Positions 17,329 to 27,131 of a DNA stretch of 64,000 nucleotides are shown piece by piece. The stretch lies in assembly GCA_965140355.1 (NCBI GenBank), contig OZ223194.1, positions 124,001 to 188,000 on the forward strand, given 5' to 3'. Each line of letters starts with the position of its first letter. Position 1 is the stretch's first letter. A program made the translations under genes and the position numbers. Source of the stretch: Acetobacterium sp965140355. Lineage in GTDB: Bacteria > Bacillota > Clostridia > Eubacteriales > Eubacteriaceae. The notes under the pieces were generated by a model that was not told the origin of the DNA, did not search any database, and worked only from the letters and a program-made list of their open reading frames with translations.

Positions 17329-19305
17329 TCATCTTTGATACTGTTTCAGCTGATGTATTTCATCGCGTAGTTTAGCTGCCCGCTCAAATTCTAAGGCTTC
17401 GGCGGCGGTCAACATCTCAACTTCCAATTCTTTAATTTTAACTTCAATCTCAACCGCATCATTCCCAATCTCATAAGTTTCCGTCGTTTCGGCAACTTTG
17501 GTTGCTTCAATGATCGCACGGATGTCTTTTTTGACTGAACTCGGTGTAATATCATGAGCTTCGTTGTAGGCCGTCTGAATTCCCCGCCGACGATTTGTTT
17601 CGCTGATTGCACGGTCCATTGATGGTGTGATTTTATCGGCATACATAATCACATGCCCCTCCAAATTACGGGCAGCCCGGCCAACCGTTTGGATCAGCGA
17701 CGTTTCGGAGCGCAAAAAACCTTCTTTATCGGCATCCAAAATGGCTACTAACCCGACTTCCGGTAAGTCAAGCCCCTCTCTAAGCAGATTAATCCCCACT
17801 AGCACATCAAAAACGCCCAGTCTTAAATCCCTGAGAATTTTCATCCGTTCAATCGTATCGACGTCTGAATGGAGATAATTAACTTCAATTCCGTTTTCTT
17901 TCAGATAATCGGTCAGATCTTCGGCCATTTTCTTTGTTAATGTGGTGACTAAAACCCGATCTCCTCTTTCAGTAGTCATTTTTATTTCTCCCAGCAGATC
18001 ATCGATCTGGCCGGCAACCGGCCGCACCGTTATCTCTGGATCAATCAGACCCGTCGGTCGGATAATCAGCTCAACAATATTCTGACTATGTTCTTTTTCA
18101 TATTTACTGGGTGTCGCCGTGGTAAAAACGATCTGATTAATTTTTTGTTCAAATTCTGAAAAGTTAAGTGGTCGATTATCAAAAGCAGATGGCAGCCGAA
18201 AGCCATAATCAACCAAATTACTTTTACGGGCTCTATCTCCCGCATACATACCACCAATTTGGGGAATCGATACATGTGATTCATCAGCAATGATTAAAAA
18301 ATCCTTGGGAAAATAGTCAATCAAAGTGTACGGTGGCGAACCTGGCGGCAATCCATTAATATAACGGGTATAGTTTTCAATCCCATTGCAATAACCCATT
18401 TCCCGAAGCATTTCAATGTCATAGTTGGTCCGTTGCAAAATCCGTTGGGCTTCCACCAGACGATTATTATTGGTATATTCATCATAACGCTGCCGGACTT
18501 CATTTTGAATCCCAGCAATCGCTCGCTCTAAGTTCTCCGGGGTTGTTGTATAATGCGAAGCCGGAAAGATTGAGACATGGGTTAACTCGCCATAAATTTC
18601 ACCGGTTAAGGTATTGATCTCGGTGATCCGCTCGATTTCATCACCAAAAAACTCCAATCGCACCGCTTTTTCTGACGATGCCGCTGGAAAGATTTCTAAA
18701 ATATCCCCTCTGACCCGAAAGTTATTTCGTTCAAAAGCGATATCATTGCGGGTATATTGAATGTCTACCAATTTACGGATTATCGCATCGCGATCCTTTT
18801 CCATTCCCGGTCGTAGCGATAAAACCAGATTTTCATAATCGATGGGACTTCCCAATCCGTAAATGCAAGAAACGCTGGCCACAACGATCACATCCCGACG
18901 TTCAAATAATGACGCCGTCGCTGAATGCCTTAGTTTATCGATCTCATCGTTGATCGATGAATCTTTTTCAATAAAAAGATCTGAGTGCGGTACATAGGCT
19001 TCTGGTTGGTAATAATCATAATAACTAACAAAATATTCAACCGCGTTGTCAGGAAAAAAGCTTCGAAATTCGTTGGTCAACTGTGCCGCCAACGTTTTAT
19101 TATGCGCAATCACTAATGTCGGTTTCTGAACCTTCTCAATCACTTTAGCCATGGTATAAGTTTTTCCCGATCCAGTTACTCCCAATAAGGTTTGATATTT
19201 TAACCCCTCATTAATTCCTTTTGAGATTTTTTCGATGGCTGGTTCCTGATCACCCTTAGGTTCATATTCAGACACCACCTTAAATGCATGCTTCATTTCT
19301 TTCAT
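17329..19305 (-). CDS. uvrB: excinuclease ABC subunit B
   Basis: Helicase-like damage verifier that receives DNA from UvrA and recruits UvrC. The 658 residues include Walker A GVTGSGKT near residue 44, the beta-hairpin YYDYYQPEAY, DESHVS (DEAD-type motif II) and the QTVGRAARN helicase motif VI. A C-terminal UVR domain (EALEFERAAKLRDEIHQLK) contacts UvrC. I place the start at 19305: GGAGGG sits five bases before that ATG and overlaps an alternative GTG at 19311. uvrA follows directly. Confidence 0.98.
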   Translation of the reverse strand: MKEMKHAFKVVSEYEPKGDQEPAIEKISKGINEGLKYQTLLGVTGSGKTYTMAKVIEKVQKPTLVIAHNKTLAAQLTNEFRSFFPDNAVEYFVSYYDYYQPEAYVPHSDLFIEKDSSINDEIDKLRHSATASLFERRDVIVVASVSCIYGLGSPIDYENLVLSLRPGMEKDRDAIIRKLVDIQYTRNDIAFERNNFRVRGDILEIFPAASSEKAVRLEFFGDEIERITEINTLTGEIYGELTHVSIFPASHYTTTPENLERAIAGIQNEVRQRYDEYTNNNRLVEAQRILQRTNYDIEMLREMGYCNGIENYTRYINGLPPGSPPYTLIDYFPKDFLIIADESHVSIPQIGGMYAGDRARKSNLVDYGFRLPSAFDNRPLNFSEFEQKINQIVFTTATPSKYEKEHSQNIVELIIRPTGLIDPEITVRPVAGQIDDLLGEIKMTTERGDRVLVTTLTKKMAEDLTDYLKENGIEVNYLHSDVDTIERMKILRDLRLGVFDVLVGINLLREGLDLPEVGLVAILDADKEGFLRSETSLIQTVGRAARNLEGHVIMYADKITPSMDRAISETNRRRGIQTAYNEAHDITPSSVKKDIRAIIEATKVAETTETYEIGNDAVEIEVKIKELEVEMLTAAEALEFERAAKLRDEIHQLKQYQR

Positions 19306-19426
19306 AAGCACCCTCCGATTTGTAAGATGAACATTCGTTCTATCATTTTAACATAGCTTTTTTTTTATGGCAATCGCTAATCTTTCTAACTTAATAATAT
19401 TTCAGCCATTCGTTTATTGAGTTAAA

Positions 19427-19451
19427 AAAGCACGCCCTCAAGGCATGCTTT
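19427..19451 (-). terminator. terminator after ctpA
   Basis: Minus-strand AAAGCATGCC-n5-GGCGTGCTTT stem followed by TTTAAC. It lies between ctpA and uvrB, so uvrBA may have its own start or be reached by read-through. Confidence 0.7.
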
Positions 19452-19484
19452 TGTTGTGAATTTTAACCTTCAAATTCATTTGAA

Positions 19485-20684
19485 CTAATTTGTACCTCTC
19501 AGAATTTCCAGCGCCTTCTGAAGTTGAACATCTTCTTCATCAGTAAAGGCATTATTTTTCATATAATCAGTCGCTTCAATAACAACGTTCGGTTCCAATC
19601 CGGTTCCTTGAATATTAATTCCATTCGGCGTAAAATATTCTGAATTAGTCACCTTAAATCCTCCGCCATCGGTCAGACCAATCACTTCTTGGACAATCCC
19701 TTTACCAAAGGTTTTTGCTCCCACCAACTGTGCGGCTCCAGTATCTTTAAGGGCTCCGGCTAAAATTTCTGCCGAACTGGCAGATCCGCCATCTACTAAA
19801 ACAACCATCGGCAAATTAAGTTGTTCGGTCGCATCTGATTTATATTCGGTTTTATTCCCATCTTTATCAACCGTATAAACAACCATGGTATCACCTAAAA
19901 GTCGATCGGCTATTTCGACTGCCTGATCGACACCGCCACCTGGGTTACTCCTTAAATCAATTACCAGACCGGTGATATTTTGTTCCAGTAAAGCATTAAG
20001 TTGGTTTTTAAAATCAGTGGCTGTTTTATCAGCAAATTCACTGATTTGAATATAGCCTTTGTCCCCAATCACGCGAGAATCAACCGTATCCGCTTCAATC
20101 GTTTGACGAACAATATCCATTTCAATAATCTCGTCGCCCCGGGCAATCGTGATCTTAACCGACGTATCGGCCGGTCCTTTAACCTTTGACACCACTAAAT
20201 CTGACCCAATCGTACTAACATCTTCACCATCAACCTTAATGATCTTATCGCCGGTTTTAATCCCCGCAGCATCGGCCGGGGTTCCTTTTTGCGGGGCCAC
20301 AACATAAGTATAACCCTGCTCGTCTTCGGTCACAACAACGCCAATTCCATCATAAACACCCGTGGCCATTTCCATATACTTTGAAAATTCTTCAGTAGTA
20401 AAATAAGCGCTATAGGGATCACCAAGACTGTCAAACATGCCTTTAATGGCACCGTCAAAAAGCGTTGTATTATCGACATTTTTGTAATACTCCGAAGAAA
20501 TCTGTCCTTTAAGCGCCAACAATTTCCTAACCCCGGCCGCTGTTTCGCTACTATCAACATTGACAATCAACTTATTCCCTAAAAGAAAACTACCCGTCGT
20601 TGCGAGTGTAAAGGTCATGATATTGGTCATGATCAGCACCACGACGACAATAATAACTTTTATTTTTTTTGATTTATTTTCCAT
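19485..20684 (-). CDS. ctpA: C-terminal processing peptidase (S41 family)
   Basis: Membrane-anchored serine protease that trims proteins outside the cell membrane. One N-terminal membrane helix (residues ~9-32) is followed by a PDZ domain (about 106-190; GIGVVV..GTPADAAGIKTGDKI) and the S41 catalytic domain. The catalytic serine lies in GGSASSAE (about 303) and the lysine in FGKG (328). The 399-residue length is typical of Firmicute CtpA. It follows an M23 peptidase and ftsEX on the same strand. That arrangement, common in Clostridia, suggests a role in cell-wall hydrolase control. A terminator follows. Confidence 0.93.
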   Translation of the reverse strand: MENKSKKIKVIIVVVVLIMTNIMTFTLATTGSFLLGNKLIVNVDSSETAAGVRKLLALKGQISSEYYKNVDNTTLFDGAIKGMFDSLGDPYSAYFTTEEFSKYMEMATGVYDGIGVVVTEDEQGYTYVVAPQKGTPADAAGIKTGDKIIKVDGEDVSTIGSDLVVSKVKGPADTSVKITIARGDEIIEMDIVRQTIEADTVDSRVIGDKGYIQISEFADKTATDFKNQLNALLEQNITGLVIDLRSNPGGGVDQAVEIADRLLGDTMVVYTVDKDGNKTEYKSDATEQLNLPMVVLVDGGSASSAEILAGALKDTGAAQLVGAKTFGKGIVQEVIGLTDGGGFKVTNSEYFTPNGINIQGTGLEPNVVIEATDYMKNNAFTDEEDVQLQKALEILRGTN

Positions 20685-20805
20685 TGTCCAAACCTTGTCC
20701 TATCCTTTTTTTATTTATCCATAATCCGTAATTGCAAAACTTTCAAGCGTCCAACAATCATGGTTTTGTAATCAGTTTCGCAATTACCGATCTACCCATA
20801 AATAA

Positions 20806-20841
20806 AACAGGAGAAAAGAATCATGATTCTTTTCTCCTGTT
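20806..20841 (-). terminator. terminator between the M23 peptidase gene and ctpA
   Basis: Perfect 18-base arms AACAGGAGAAAAGAATCA / TGATTCTTTTCTCCTGTT, followed on the minus strand by TTATTT. Strong stem. Confidence 0.8.
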
Positions 20842-20868
20842 CTTTTTACATATTGTACGCTAATATTC

Positions 20869-22014
20869 TTAAAAGAATCCCATAGGATCAACAAAGTCTC
20901 CCCCGGAAATGACCCCAAAATGTAGATGTGGGCCGGTTGAATTACCGGTTGAACCCACTAACCCAACAACATCTCCCTGATTAACAGTTTGCCCGGCCGA
21001 TACATCAATTTCACTTAAATGACCATAGTATGCCTGCATGCCATTACCTAAATCAATTACGACACAATTTCCGTAACCGCCATTCCAACCCGCTGAAATT
21101 ACTGAAGCATTGCCCATTGCCCGAACTGGCGTCCCTGTTGAAGCGCCGATATCGACCCCTTCATGGTACCCGGTATATGGATCAGTTCGTGGTCCAAAAG
21201 GACTTGTTATTTCCCCATAACATGGCCAAGTATAGGTGCCGGAAGGAACAAATGAAGTCGCCCCGCCGGTGCTTGATCCACCACTAGCAGCATATTGTGC
21301 TGCTACCTGAGCGGCAATCTGCGCACGCAGATCCGAGGCTGCTGCTGTTTCGGCATCAAGCGTTGCTTGAGCCTCAGCGATAATCGCCTGATTTTGTGCT
21401 AATAAACTATCTTTTTGAGCTTTAACATCCTGCTGTTGCGCCAATGCTATTTCCTGTTCATTTTTCTTGCTGACCGTTGTTAAACGATCTGCTTCAATAC
21501 TCGCTTTTTTTTCATCTATGACTTTTTTTGTTTCTGCCAATTTGTCTAACGATTCCTTATCCGATTCGATAATATAACGGGACATATCAACTTTGGTAAC
21601 AAAATCAGCAAAATCACTTGATGTAAATAAGAATTCCAACATGCTGCCATTGCCATACATATACATAGTTCGAACCCGTTCATTCATGCCATCTTCTTGT
21701 TCTTTTCTTTTTGCCTCAGCAACATCCAACTCTGCCTGAGTTTTGGCAATATTCGCCTCCAAGACGGCAATTTGGTCGTTTATTGAACTAATAACACCAT
21801 TGATTCGGTCCATTTCGGCATTCGCTTTTGCTATTTCAGTTTCAATACCAGCAATAGTATTCTGAGTCATATCAATCTGATACTGCGCATCTGCCTGTTT
21901 TTGATTACTTTCTGCCAATTGTTCTTCTAATGTTGCGGCGTTAACTGGAGATACTATAAGACTCCAGATCATAACCAATCCTAAAGCAACGGCGACAATT
22001 CTTTTTTTCGTCAT
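20869..22014 (-). CDS. secreted M23 peptidoglycan peptidase with coiled coil (EnvC-like)
   Basis: Murein hydrolase or hydrolase activator placed directly after ftsEX, matching the FtsEX-EnvC type system in which the ABC complex controls a coiled-coil peptidase at division. Start at 22014 (381 aa; MTKKRIVAV) because AGGAGG lies eight bases upstream. A signal peptide runs to about residue 27 (PVNAA). A long coiled coil rich in A, Q, E and K spans about 30-240. The C-terminal LytM/M23 domain has GYHEGVDIG and GPHLHFGV, which include the zinc ligands, so it may be catalytically active. A close paralogue lies at 24054-25265. Confidence 0.9.
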   Translation of the reverse strand: MTKKRIVAVALGLVMIWSLIVSPVNAATLEEQLAESNQKQADAQYQIDMTQNTIAGIETEIAKANAEMDRINGVISSINDQIAVLEANIAKTQAELDVAEAKRKEQEDGMNERVRTMYMYGNGSMLEFLFTSSDFADFVTKVDMSRYIIESDKESLDKLAETKKVIDEKKASIEADRLTTVSKKNEQEIALAQQQDVKAQKDSLLAQNQAIIAEAQATLDAETAAASDLRAQIAAQVAAQYAASGGSSTGGATSFVPSGTYTWPCYGEITSPFGPRTDPYTGYHEGVDIGASTGTPVRAMGNASVISAGWNGGYGNCVVIDLGNGMQAYYGHLSEIDVSAGQTVNQGDVVGLVGSTGNSTGPHLHFGVISGGDFVDPMGFF

Positions 22015-22050
22015 CCAACAATCCTCCTGTTTAAGATCATCTCTATCCAT

Positions 22051-22968
22051 TTATACATCCAAGAATTTACGAATCGCAAAAACGCTACCAGCAGCTCCAA
22101 TAAAGCCTCCGTAAATTAAGAAGAAAAACAACAGTTCCTTCATTACAAGCTCAGGCGCCGCTAAGCTGGCATCAACCGGTAAAAATAGATTACCGCCGAC
22201 TAGCCCGAGAATATAATAATAAGTAATTCTAATTATTAAAAATGCCACAATTGAGCCAATTAAACCTAATAAGGTTCCTTCCAGAATAAAAGGGGCCCGG
22301 ATATAGGCGTTCGTTGCTCCGACATATTTCATAATTCCAATCTCTCGTCGTCGTGCAAAAACCGTTAATTTGATGGTATTATAAATAATAAAGATTGAAA
22401 TCATTGATAAAACCACCAATACAATCAAGCTTAAGGTATTCGTGAATTTATTAAAGCTTACCAGCGCTTCGACATACTCCTGCCCATACCGGACATATTC
22501 GACACCTTCACCCTTAAAAGAAATCGCCAAATCTTGAACTGCCTCAAGATCTTTGGGATCTTCCACCCGAACGACAAAAGATGCCGGCATTGGATTATTT
22601 TCTGAATTATAGCCACTTAAAAGTGGTGCATAATCTTCAAGACTGACGGTAAATTTTTCCAGCGCTTCTTCGGCACTTTCATACGTGACATTTTCAATTA
22701 AATCGCTTTTTTTTAGCGCTTGTTCAATGGTTGCTTTTTGAGTATCGGTAAAATCAGACTGAAGAAAGATTTTTAATTCCAGTTTTGATTCGACATCTTT
22801 GGTAACTTCCTGAACGTTAATTGTCAAAATCAAAAAAATCCCTAAAATAATCAAAGCGGCAATAACTGACAATACTGAAGCTGCACTCATTAAATTATTT
22901 CGTTCGATACTTTTTATCGTGTCACGTACAACGTTTCGCGGCATTGTTTTAATCGAGCTAAACTTCAT
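22051..22968 (-). CDS. ftsX: cell-division permease FtsX
   Basis: Integral membrane partner of FtsE; transmits ATP-driven movement to an extracellular peptidoglycan hydrolase. Four membrane helices are visible: one near residue 35 and three in the C-terminal half around the FtsX permease domain (VFARRREIGIMKYVGATN). The extracellular loop between the first and second helices spans about 120 residues. The start is uncertain: 22992 (313 aa) or the internal ATG at 22968 (305 aa, MKFSSIKTM), which I prefer. Both overlap the end of ftsE, so translation is coupled. Confidence 0.94.
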   Translation of the reverse strand: MKFSSIKTMPRNVVRDTIKSIERNNLMSAASVLSVIAALIILGIFLILTINVQEVTKDVESKLELKIFLQSDFTDTQKATIEQALKKSDLIENVTYESAEEALEKFTVSLEDYAPLLSGYNSENNPMPASFVVRVEDPKDLEAVQDLAISFKGEGVEYVRYGQEYVEALVSFNKFTNTLSLIVLVVLSMISIFIIYNTIKLTVFARRREIGIMKYVGATNAYIRAPFILEGTLLGLIGSIVAFLIIRITYYYILGLVGGNLFLPVDASLAAPELVMKELLFFFLIYGGFIGAAGSVFAIRKFLDV

Positions 22969-23647
22969 ATCCGTACCTGCCTGTTGCGTCATCTACTTTA
23001 AGCACACCATCTTCCAAAGTCAACACCCGTTTTTTCATATTATCAACAATTTCCCGATCATGAGTAACAACCACAATTGTTGTTCCGCGACGGTTTATTT
23101 CTTCCAAGATACTGATAATTTCATACGATGTCTCAGGATCAAGGTTCCCAGTCGGTTCATCACAAATTAATATTGCCGGATTATTAATGATCGCCCGGGC
23201 AATTACCACGCGTTGTTGTTCGCCACCTGATAATTCATGGGGATAATGATTCATCCGATGCGATAAGCCAACCATATCCAACGCCAACGGTACCCGTTTT
23301 TGTATCTGTTTTTCAGATTTACCAATTATTTCCATCGCATATGCGACATTTTCATAAACACTTTTATTTTCTAATAGTCGAAAATCCTGAAATACAATTC
23401 CCATTTTTCGTCTTAAATACGGAATTTCTTTTTTTGACAGTTTTGATACATTAAAGTTATTGATATAAACCGAACCTTCTGACGCTTCAATCTCTCTTAG
23501 CAGCAGCTTTATAAAGGTCGATTTACCAGCACCACTTCGACCAACAAGAAACACAAATTCACCCTTGTCAATAAACAAACTGACATTTTTTAACGCCAAG
23601 CTTTTGTTTTTATCATAACCCTTGGTTACATTCTTAAATTCTATCAT
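22958..23647 (-). CDS. ftsE: cell-division ATP-binding protein FtsE
   Basis: ABC ATPase of the FtsEX complex, 229 aa. Walker A GRSGAGKS lies at about residues 36-43, LSGGEQQRV is the ABC signature, and CDEPTGNLDP holds Walker B. The VFQDFRLLENKSVYENVA segment around the Q-loop is typical of FtsE. AGAGGTGG precedes the ATG. It opens the ftsE-ftsX-M23-ctpA-uvrB-uvrA run. Confidence 0.96.
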   Translation of the reverse strand: MIEFKNVTKGYDKNKSLALKNVSLFIDKGEFVFLVGRSGAGKSTFIKLLLREIEASEGSVYINNFNVSKLSKKEIPYLRRKMGIVFQDFRLLENKSVYENVAYAMEIIGKSEKQIQKRVPLALDMVGLSHRMNHYPHELSGGEQQRVVIARAIINNPAILICDEPTGNLDPETSYEIISILEEINRRGTTIVVVTHDREIVDNMKKRVLTLEDGVLKVDDATGRYGYEV

Positions 23648-24053
23648 TTTTTATATCCACCTCTAAATTACCTACCATTCGATTAATCTGACAGGATATT
23701 GTAACATTTATTATCCTAGTATCTGCTTAAATGTTTATCAGCACATTAAATTAATTTTAATTAACATGGCATCTAAAAAATTTCTCATTTAACCAACCAT
23801 TTTGGCAATTAGAGCATTTCTTTGATTAATGCTGTATTTATTTTAGCACACTTCCTGAATAATTTCATTAAAAAAAATAATTTTTTGTAACAAATGTAAC
23901 TTAATTCATCCATATTAATTGAAAAAAATAATTGCCTATTAAACGCAAAATTCATCTTAATGCTTTCAGAAAAAAAAGAAAAGATTAATATTAAAAGTAA
24001 TCTTTTCTCTTTCTATTTTTGAATTTATTTTTTAATTAATTAACAACTTTTGT
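23648..24053. other. AT-rich gap upstream of ftsE
   Basis: No gene. The only firm element is a terminator for the upstream M23 gene (see 23977-24008). The rest is AT-rich with no convincing promoter for ftsE by eye. Confidence 0.5.
23977..24008 (-). terminator. terminator after the second M23 peptidase gene
   Basis: AGAAAAGATTA / TAATCTTTTCT arms with a 10-base loop; on the minus strand TTTTTTT follows. Confidence 0.75.
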
Positions 24054-25265
24054 TTAAATGTAGGGGCTAACTGGCGAGCCATATAATCGAATTTCATAAT
24101 GAAGATGCGGCCCGGTTGAATCTCCGGTACTTCCAACCGCACCTACGCTTTGACCCGCACTGACGGTTTCCCCGGATGATACATAAATAGCACTTAAATG
24201 ACCATAAACTGCCGAATAACCATTACCGATATCAACGATCACACAATTTCCATAACCGCCATTCCAGCCAGCTGAAATAACGGTGCCATTTCCAGCACAC
24301 GCCACTGGAGTTCCTGAAGAAGCGCCAATATCGACCCCAGAATGGAAGCGTGAATCACCATAAATCGGATGAATTCGCCAACCAAAGGGGCTAGTAATAT
24401 CACCATAACATGGCCATACGTAGCTACTGGAATATGCCGGGGTACTGCTGTTAGCAGGTGCTTCGCCACCTGAATTATCGGCACTTTGATCTGATCCTGC
24501 ATTGCCACTGTTTTGGGCTGCTGCCGCCTGTTCCGCGGCTGCCTTTTGTTCTGCGTAATAAGCTTGCAGCTGCGCTTCAATGTTAGCCGATGTTGCCGCT
24601 TCTGCCTCTTCAATTGCTTGATATTGATCTAACAGCGCCTGGTTTTGTGCCAGCAGTTGATCTTTTTGAGCAAGTACTTCATTTTGCTGCGTTAATGCGA
24701 TCTCCTGTTCGGTTTTTTTATCAACGGTTTTTAAGCGATCCGCTTCAATCCCCTTTTTTTTCTCATCAATTACTTTTTTGGTAGCATCAAGGGCATCCAA
24801 CGATTCCTTATCGGCCTCAATAATATATCGGGACATATCTAATTTTGTTACAAAATCTGAAAAATCTGAAGCAGAGAAAACAAATTCCATAATGCTTCCA
24901 TTACCATACATATATAAAGTACGTAATCGATCACTCATCGATTCTTCCTGTTCCAGTTTTTTTGCTTCGGCGATTTTTAATTCTTCCTGTTTTTTGGCGA
25001 TATCCGCTTCAAGAATAGCGATCTCCCCATTAATTGAATCAATCACGCCATTAATACGGCTAACCTCATCATTAACTTTACTGATCTCATCTTCGATTCC
25101 ATTGATAGTATTTTGTGCCATATCGACTTGATATCTTGCCTCCGCCTGCCGAGCATTACTTTCCGCTAACTGCTCAGTTAATGAAGCAGCATTAATAGGC
25201 GATGTTAAAAAAGCTAAAACTAAAGAACCAGTAACAATCCCTGATATAATTTTTTGTTTTTTCAT
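24054..25265 (-). CDS. second secreted M23 peptidase with coiled coil
   Basis: Paralogue of the peptidase at 20869-22014 with the same plan. A signal peptide (MKKQKIISGIVTGSLVLAF..INAAS) comes first, then a coiled coil over roughly 30-240, a low-complexity A/Q/S/G linker, and an M23 domain with RFHSGVDIG and GPHLHYEI zinc-ligand motifs. Its coiled coil matches the paralogue closely (e.g. MYGNGS-MEF, SDFxDFVTK-DMSRYIIE). It has its own terminator and is separated from ftsE by 400 bases, so it is likely regulated independently. It may be a second FtsEX-controlled or general wall hydrolase. Confidence 0.88.
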   Translation of the reverse strand: MKKQKIISGIVTGSLVLAFLTSPINAASLTEQLAESNARQAEARYQVDMAQNTINGIEDEISKVNDEVSRINGVIDSINGEIAILEADIAKKQEELKIAEAKKLEQEESMSDRLRTLYMYGNGSIMEFVFSASDFSDFVTKLDMSRYIIEADKESLDALDATKKVIDEKKKGIEADRLKTVDKKTEQEIALTQQNEVLAQKDQLLAQNQALLDQYQAIEEAEAATSANIEAQLQAYYAEQKAAAEQAAAAQNSGNAGSDQSADNSGGEAPANSSTPAYSSSYVWPCYGDITSPFGWRIHPIYGDSRFHSGVDIGASSGTPVACAGNGTVISAGWNGGYGNCVIVDIGNGYSAVYGHLSAIYVSSGETVSAGQSVGAVGSTGDSTGPHLHYEIRLYGSPVSPYI

Positions 25266-25451
25266 TTTTCCTCTTTCTCACATTCTAACTTTTAGACTTA
25301 GTCTGCTTGTTACTTCCATGTTATATTTATTATTTTTGTAACGGTTGTATTATACCATAATACACTCTTAAATAAAACAAAAACAATCACCTATTTTAAA
25401 AATAATTTGTCTAACTTATCAATACATCCAATTCTCAAAATTTGATAATAA
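25266..25451. other. upstream region of the second M23 gene
   Basis: AT-rich. On the minus strand a TATAAT box occurs in GGTATAATAC near 25355, possibly the M23 gene promoter, but no good -35 lies at the right distance. Nothing else seen. Confidence 0.3.
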
Positions 25452-25477
25452 AAAACACTCTGAAATCAGAGTGTTTT
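25452..25477 (-). terminator. terminator following the repeat downstream of MFS gene 1
   Basis: AAAACACTCTGA / TCAGAGTGTTTT arms followed on the minus strand by TTATTATC. It adjoins the AGGTTGTC end of the A-type repeat. Confidence 0.75.
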
Positions 25478-25653
25478 AGGTTGTCAATAAACGACCGTAT
25501 CGACCAATTGTTAATCTGTTGCCTGCACACAATTCATCCAGTTGCAAGCAAAGCTTTGGCTAAAGATAGCCTTTTCGTTGCAACTGTTCGTCTTGAGGCA
25601 CACAACATGATCGAACCATTGTCGGTACTACGTTATCTTTTTTGACAGTCTGA
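25478..25653 (+). repeat. palindromic 3'-UTR repeat, A-type module (copy 2)
   Basis: Begins AGGTTGTC and ends GACAGTCTGA; about nine positions in ten match the reverse complement of 14096-14272. It lies between the stop codon of the MFS gene (25812) and the terminator at 25452, so it would be in that gene's 3' UTR. Confidence 0.75.
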
Positions 25654-25811
25654 TACTTATTACCAATTTGTTTGTCTCAACACGAATCTCAACTAAAAAA
25701 CTTGTTCACTTCAGAAACAAACAAAGGATTTTTTAAGATAATCGAAATTAAGAAAAAACAACTCGACATAAACTGTCTTTTATCCCTATCTTTTTATGGG
25801 TATCTTTAGCT

Positions 25812-27011
25812 TTAAACCGATTGCTTCGCAATTTCAGCTTTTTTGCTGTTCATCGCAACCAGGACAATTGATACCAGACTTCCAACAATCAAAGCGATTG
25901 CGGCAATTTGCCAGTCTGCCCGTGCCGATGTCAAATTCAATGTTTCTCTCATAAATTTTAAGAAATAGGGTGACAAAAACTGACCAATCCCAGTACCACT
26001 GACATAGATTGAAATCGCGACTGCCGCAAACTTGGGGCTTGCGGCACTTTTGGCAACGGCCATGGTAATCGCCGGATTAAACGAACCAAAACCGATCCCA
26101 AAGATGATTGCCCCAACGATTAATAACGTCATGCTGTCCGCAAATAATAAAACCGCAAAAGACAGACCTACCATAAATGCTCCAAACGAAGCACTGTATT
26201 GCTTCAATACCTTAGCAATATTTCCATAAATCATCCCGACCACAAAGGCCGATGCCGTAAATACCGTTAATACCGTCGCTGATTGTGCCGCATTTCCAAT
26301 TCCATCGGCCTGAATAACCATGGCCAGATTAGTCATGAAGCTAAACTGTACTAAATTAACTAACAGACAAACAAAGGCTAATACAAATGACATCGTTGTC
26401 AATTTTTTCTCTTTAACGCCGGATGCATCGCTACTTTCGACTTTTTTTACCCCGGTATCCGGAAGTTTAAACCAGATCAGCAATGCAATCGGAATGACCA
26501 ATAAAAAACCGAGGAACGAATATCGCCAATTATATGCCGCCAGTATTCCACCCATCATCTGAAAAACCACACCTGCTGCCGCACCAACAGCACTTTTAAA
26601 GCCCATTATTCTATTTGCCTGATCACCAGAAAATAAATCGGCAATAACCGCTGATGCCATTGGAAACACTAACCCATAACCGGCACCAAATATAAAGCGC
26701 ATGATAATCATGAATTGCAGATCGCCGATAAATGCTGACGGAATCCCACCGACAAACATCAGAATCATCGCAATCGTAATAATTTTCTTAATGCTTAAGT
26801 ATTGAGTCAACTTCCCTGCTATCAAGGCGAAAAACACCATCATTAGGGATGGTATCGATGCTAATAACTTAATTGTTTCCGGGGCGGCATCTGGAAATGC
26901 TTTCGCAATTTCCCCTAACGCCGGGGTTGTCATACTGGTGGTGTACATCAATAAAGCAACTGATAAAGCTGCTATCGATACCCATACATTCCCTTTTTTC
27001 TGTTCACTCAT
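25812..27011 (-). CDS. MFS transporter 1
   Basis: Major facilitator superfamily permease, 399 aa, with about twelve predicted membrane helices. The family loop between helices 2 and 3 is present as GKLTQYLSIKKIIT, and a second one (GNIAKVLKQYS) opens the C-terminal half. The N-terminal PDAAPETIKLLASIPSL segment suits a solute:proton symporter or exporter. The substrate is unknown. A nearly identical gene lies at 28844-30043. The pair share promoter layout, operator and downstream sequence, so this is a recent duplication. Its promoter overlaps the shared motif (27078-27090). Confidence 0.9.
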   Translation of the reverse strand: MSEQKKGNVWVSIAALSVALLMYTTSMTTPALGEIAKAFPDAAPETIKLLASIPSLMMVFFALIAGKLTQYLSIKKIITIAMILMFVGGIPSAFIGDLQFMIIMRFIFGAGYGLVFPMASAVIADLFSGDQANRIMGFKSAVGAAAGVVFQMMGGILAAYNWRYSFLGFLLVIPIALLIWFKLPDTGVKKVESSDASGVKEKKLTTMSFVLAFVCLLVNLVQFSFMTNLAMVIQADGIGNAAQSATVLTVFTASAFVVGMIYGNIAKVLKQYSASFGAFMVGLSFAVLLFADSMTLLIVGAIIFGIGFGSFNPAITMAVAKSAASPKFAAVAISIYVSGTGIGQFLSPYFLKFMRETLNLTSARADWQIAAIALIVGSLVSIVLVAMNSKKAEIAKQSV

Positions 27012-27077
27012 TTTTTTCTCCTTTAATTTTTTTGTATTGAATGGTTAATTTTTAGTCTAACCACAGCAATTATAAAA

Positions 27078-27131
27078 ATAATCATGTTTAAATTTTACCA
27101 ATATATTACCATCATTTTATATATTTGTCAC
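27078..27131 (-). promoter_or_regulatory. promoter and operator-like motif of MFS gene 1
   Basis: Minus strand: GTGACA (27126-27131), 17-base spacer, TAATAT (27103-27108). The motif ATAATCATGTTTA (plus strand, 27078-27090) begins 13 bases past the -10, at the expected start region. The same layout precedes MFS gene 2. Confidence 0.65.
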
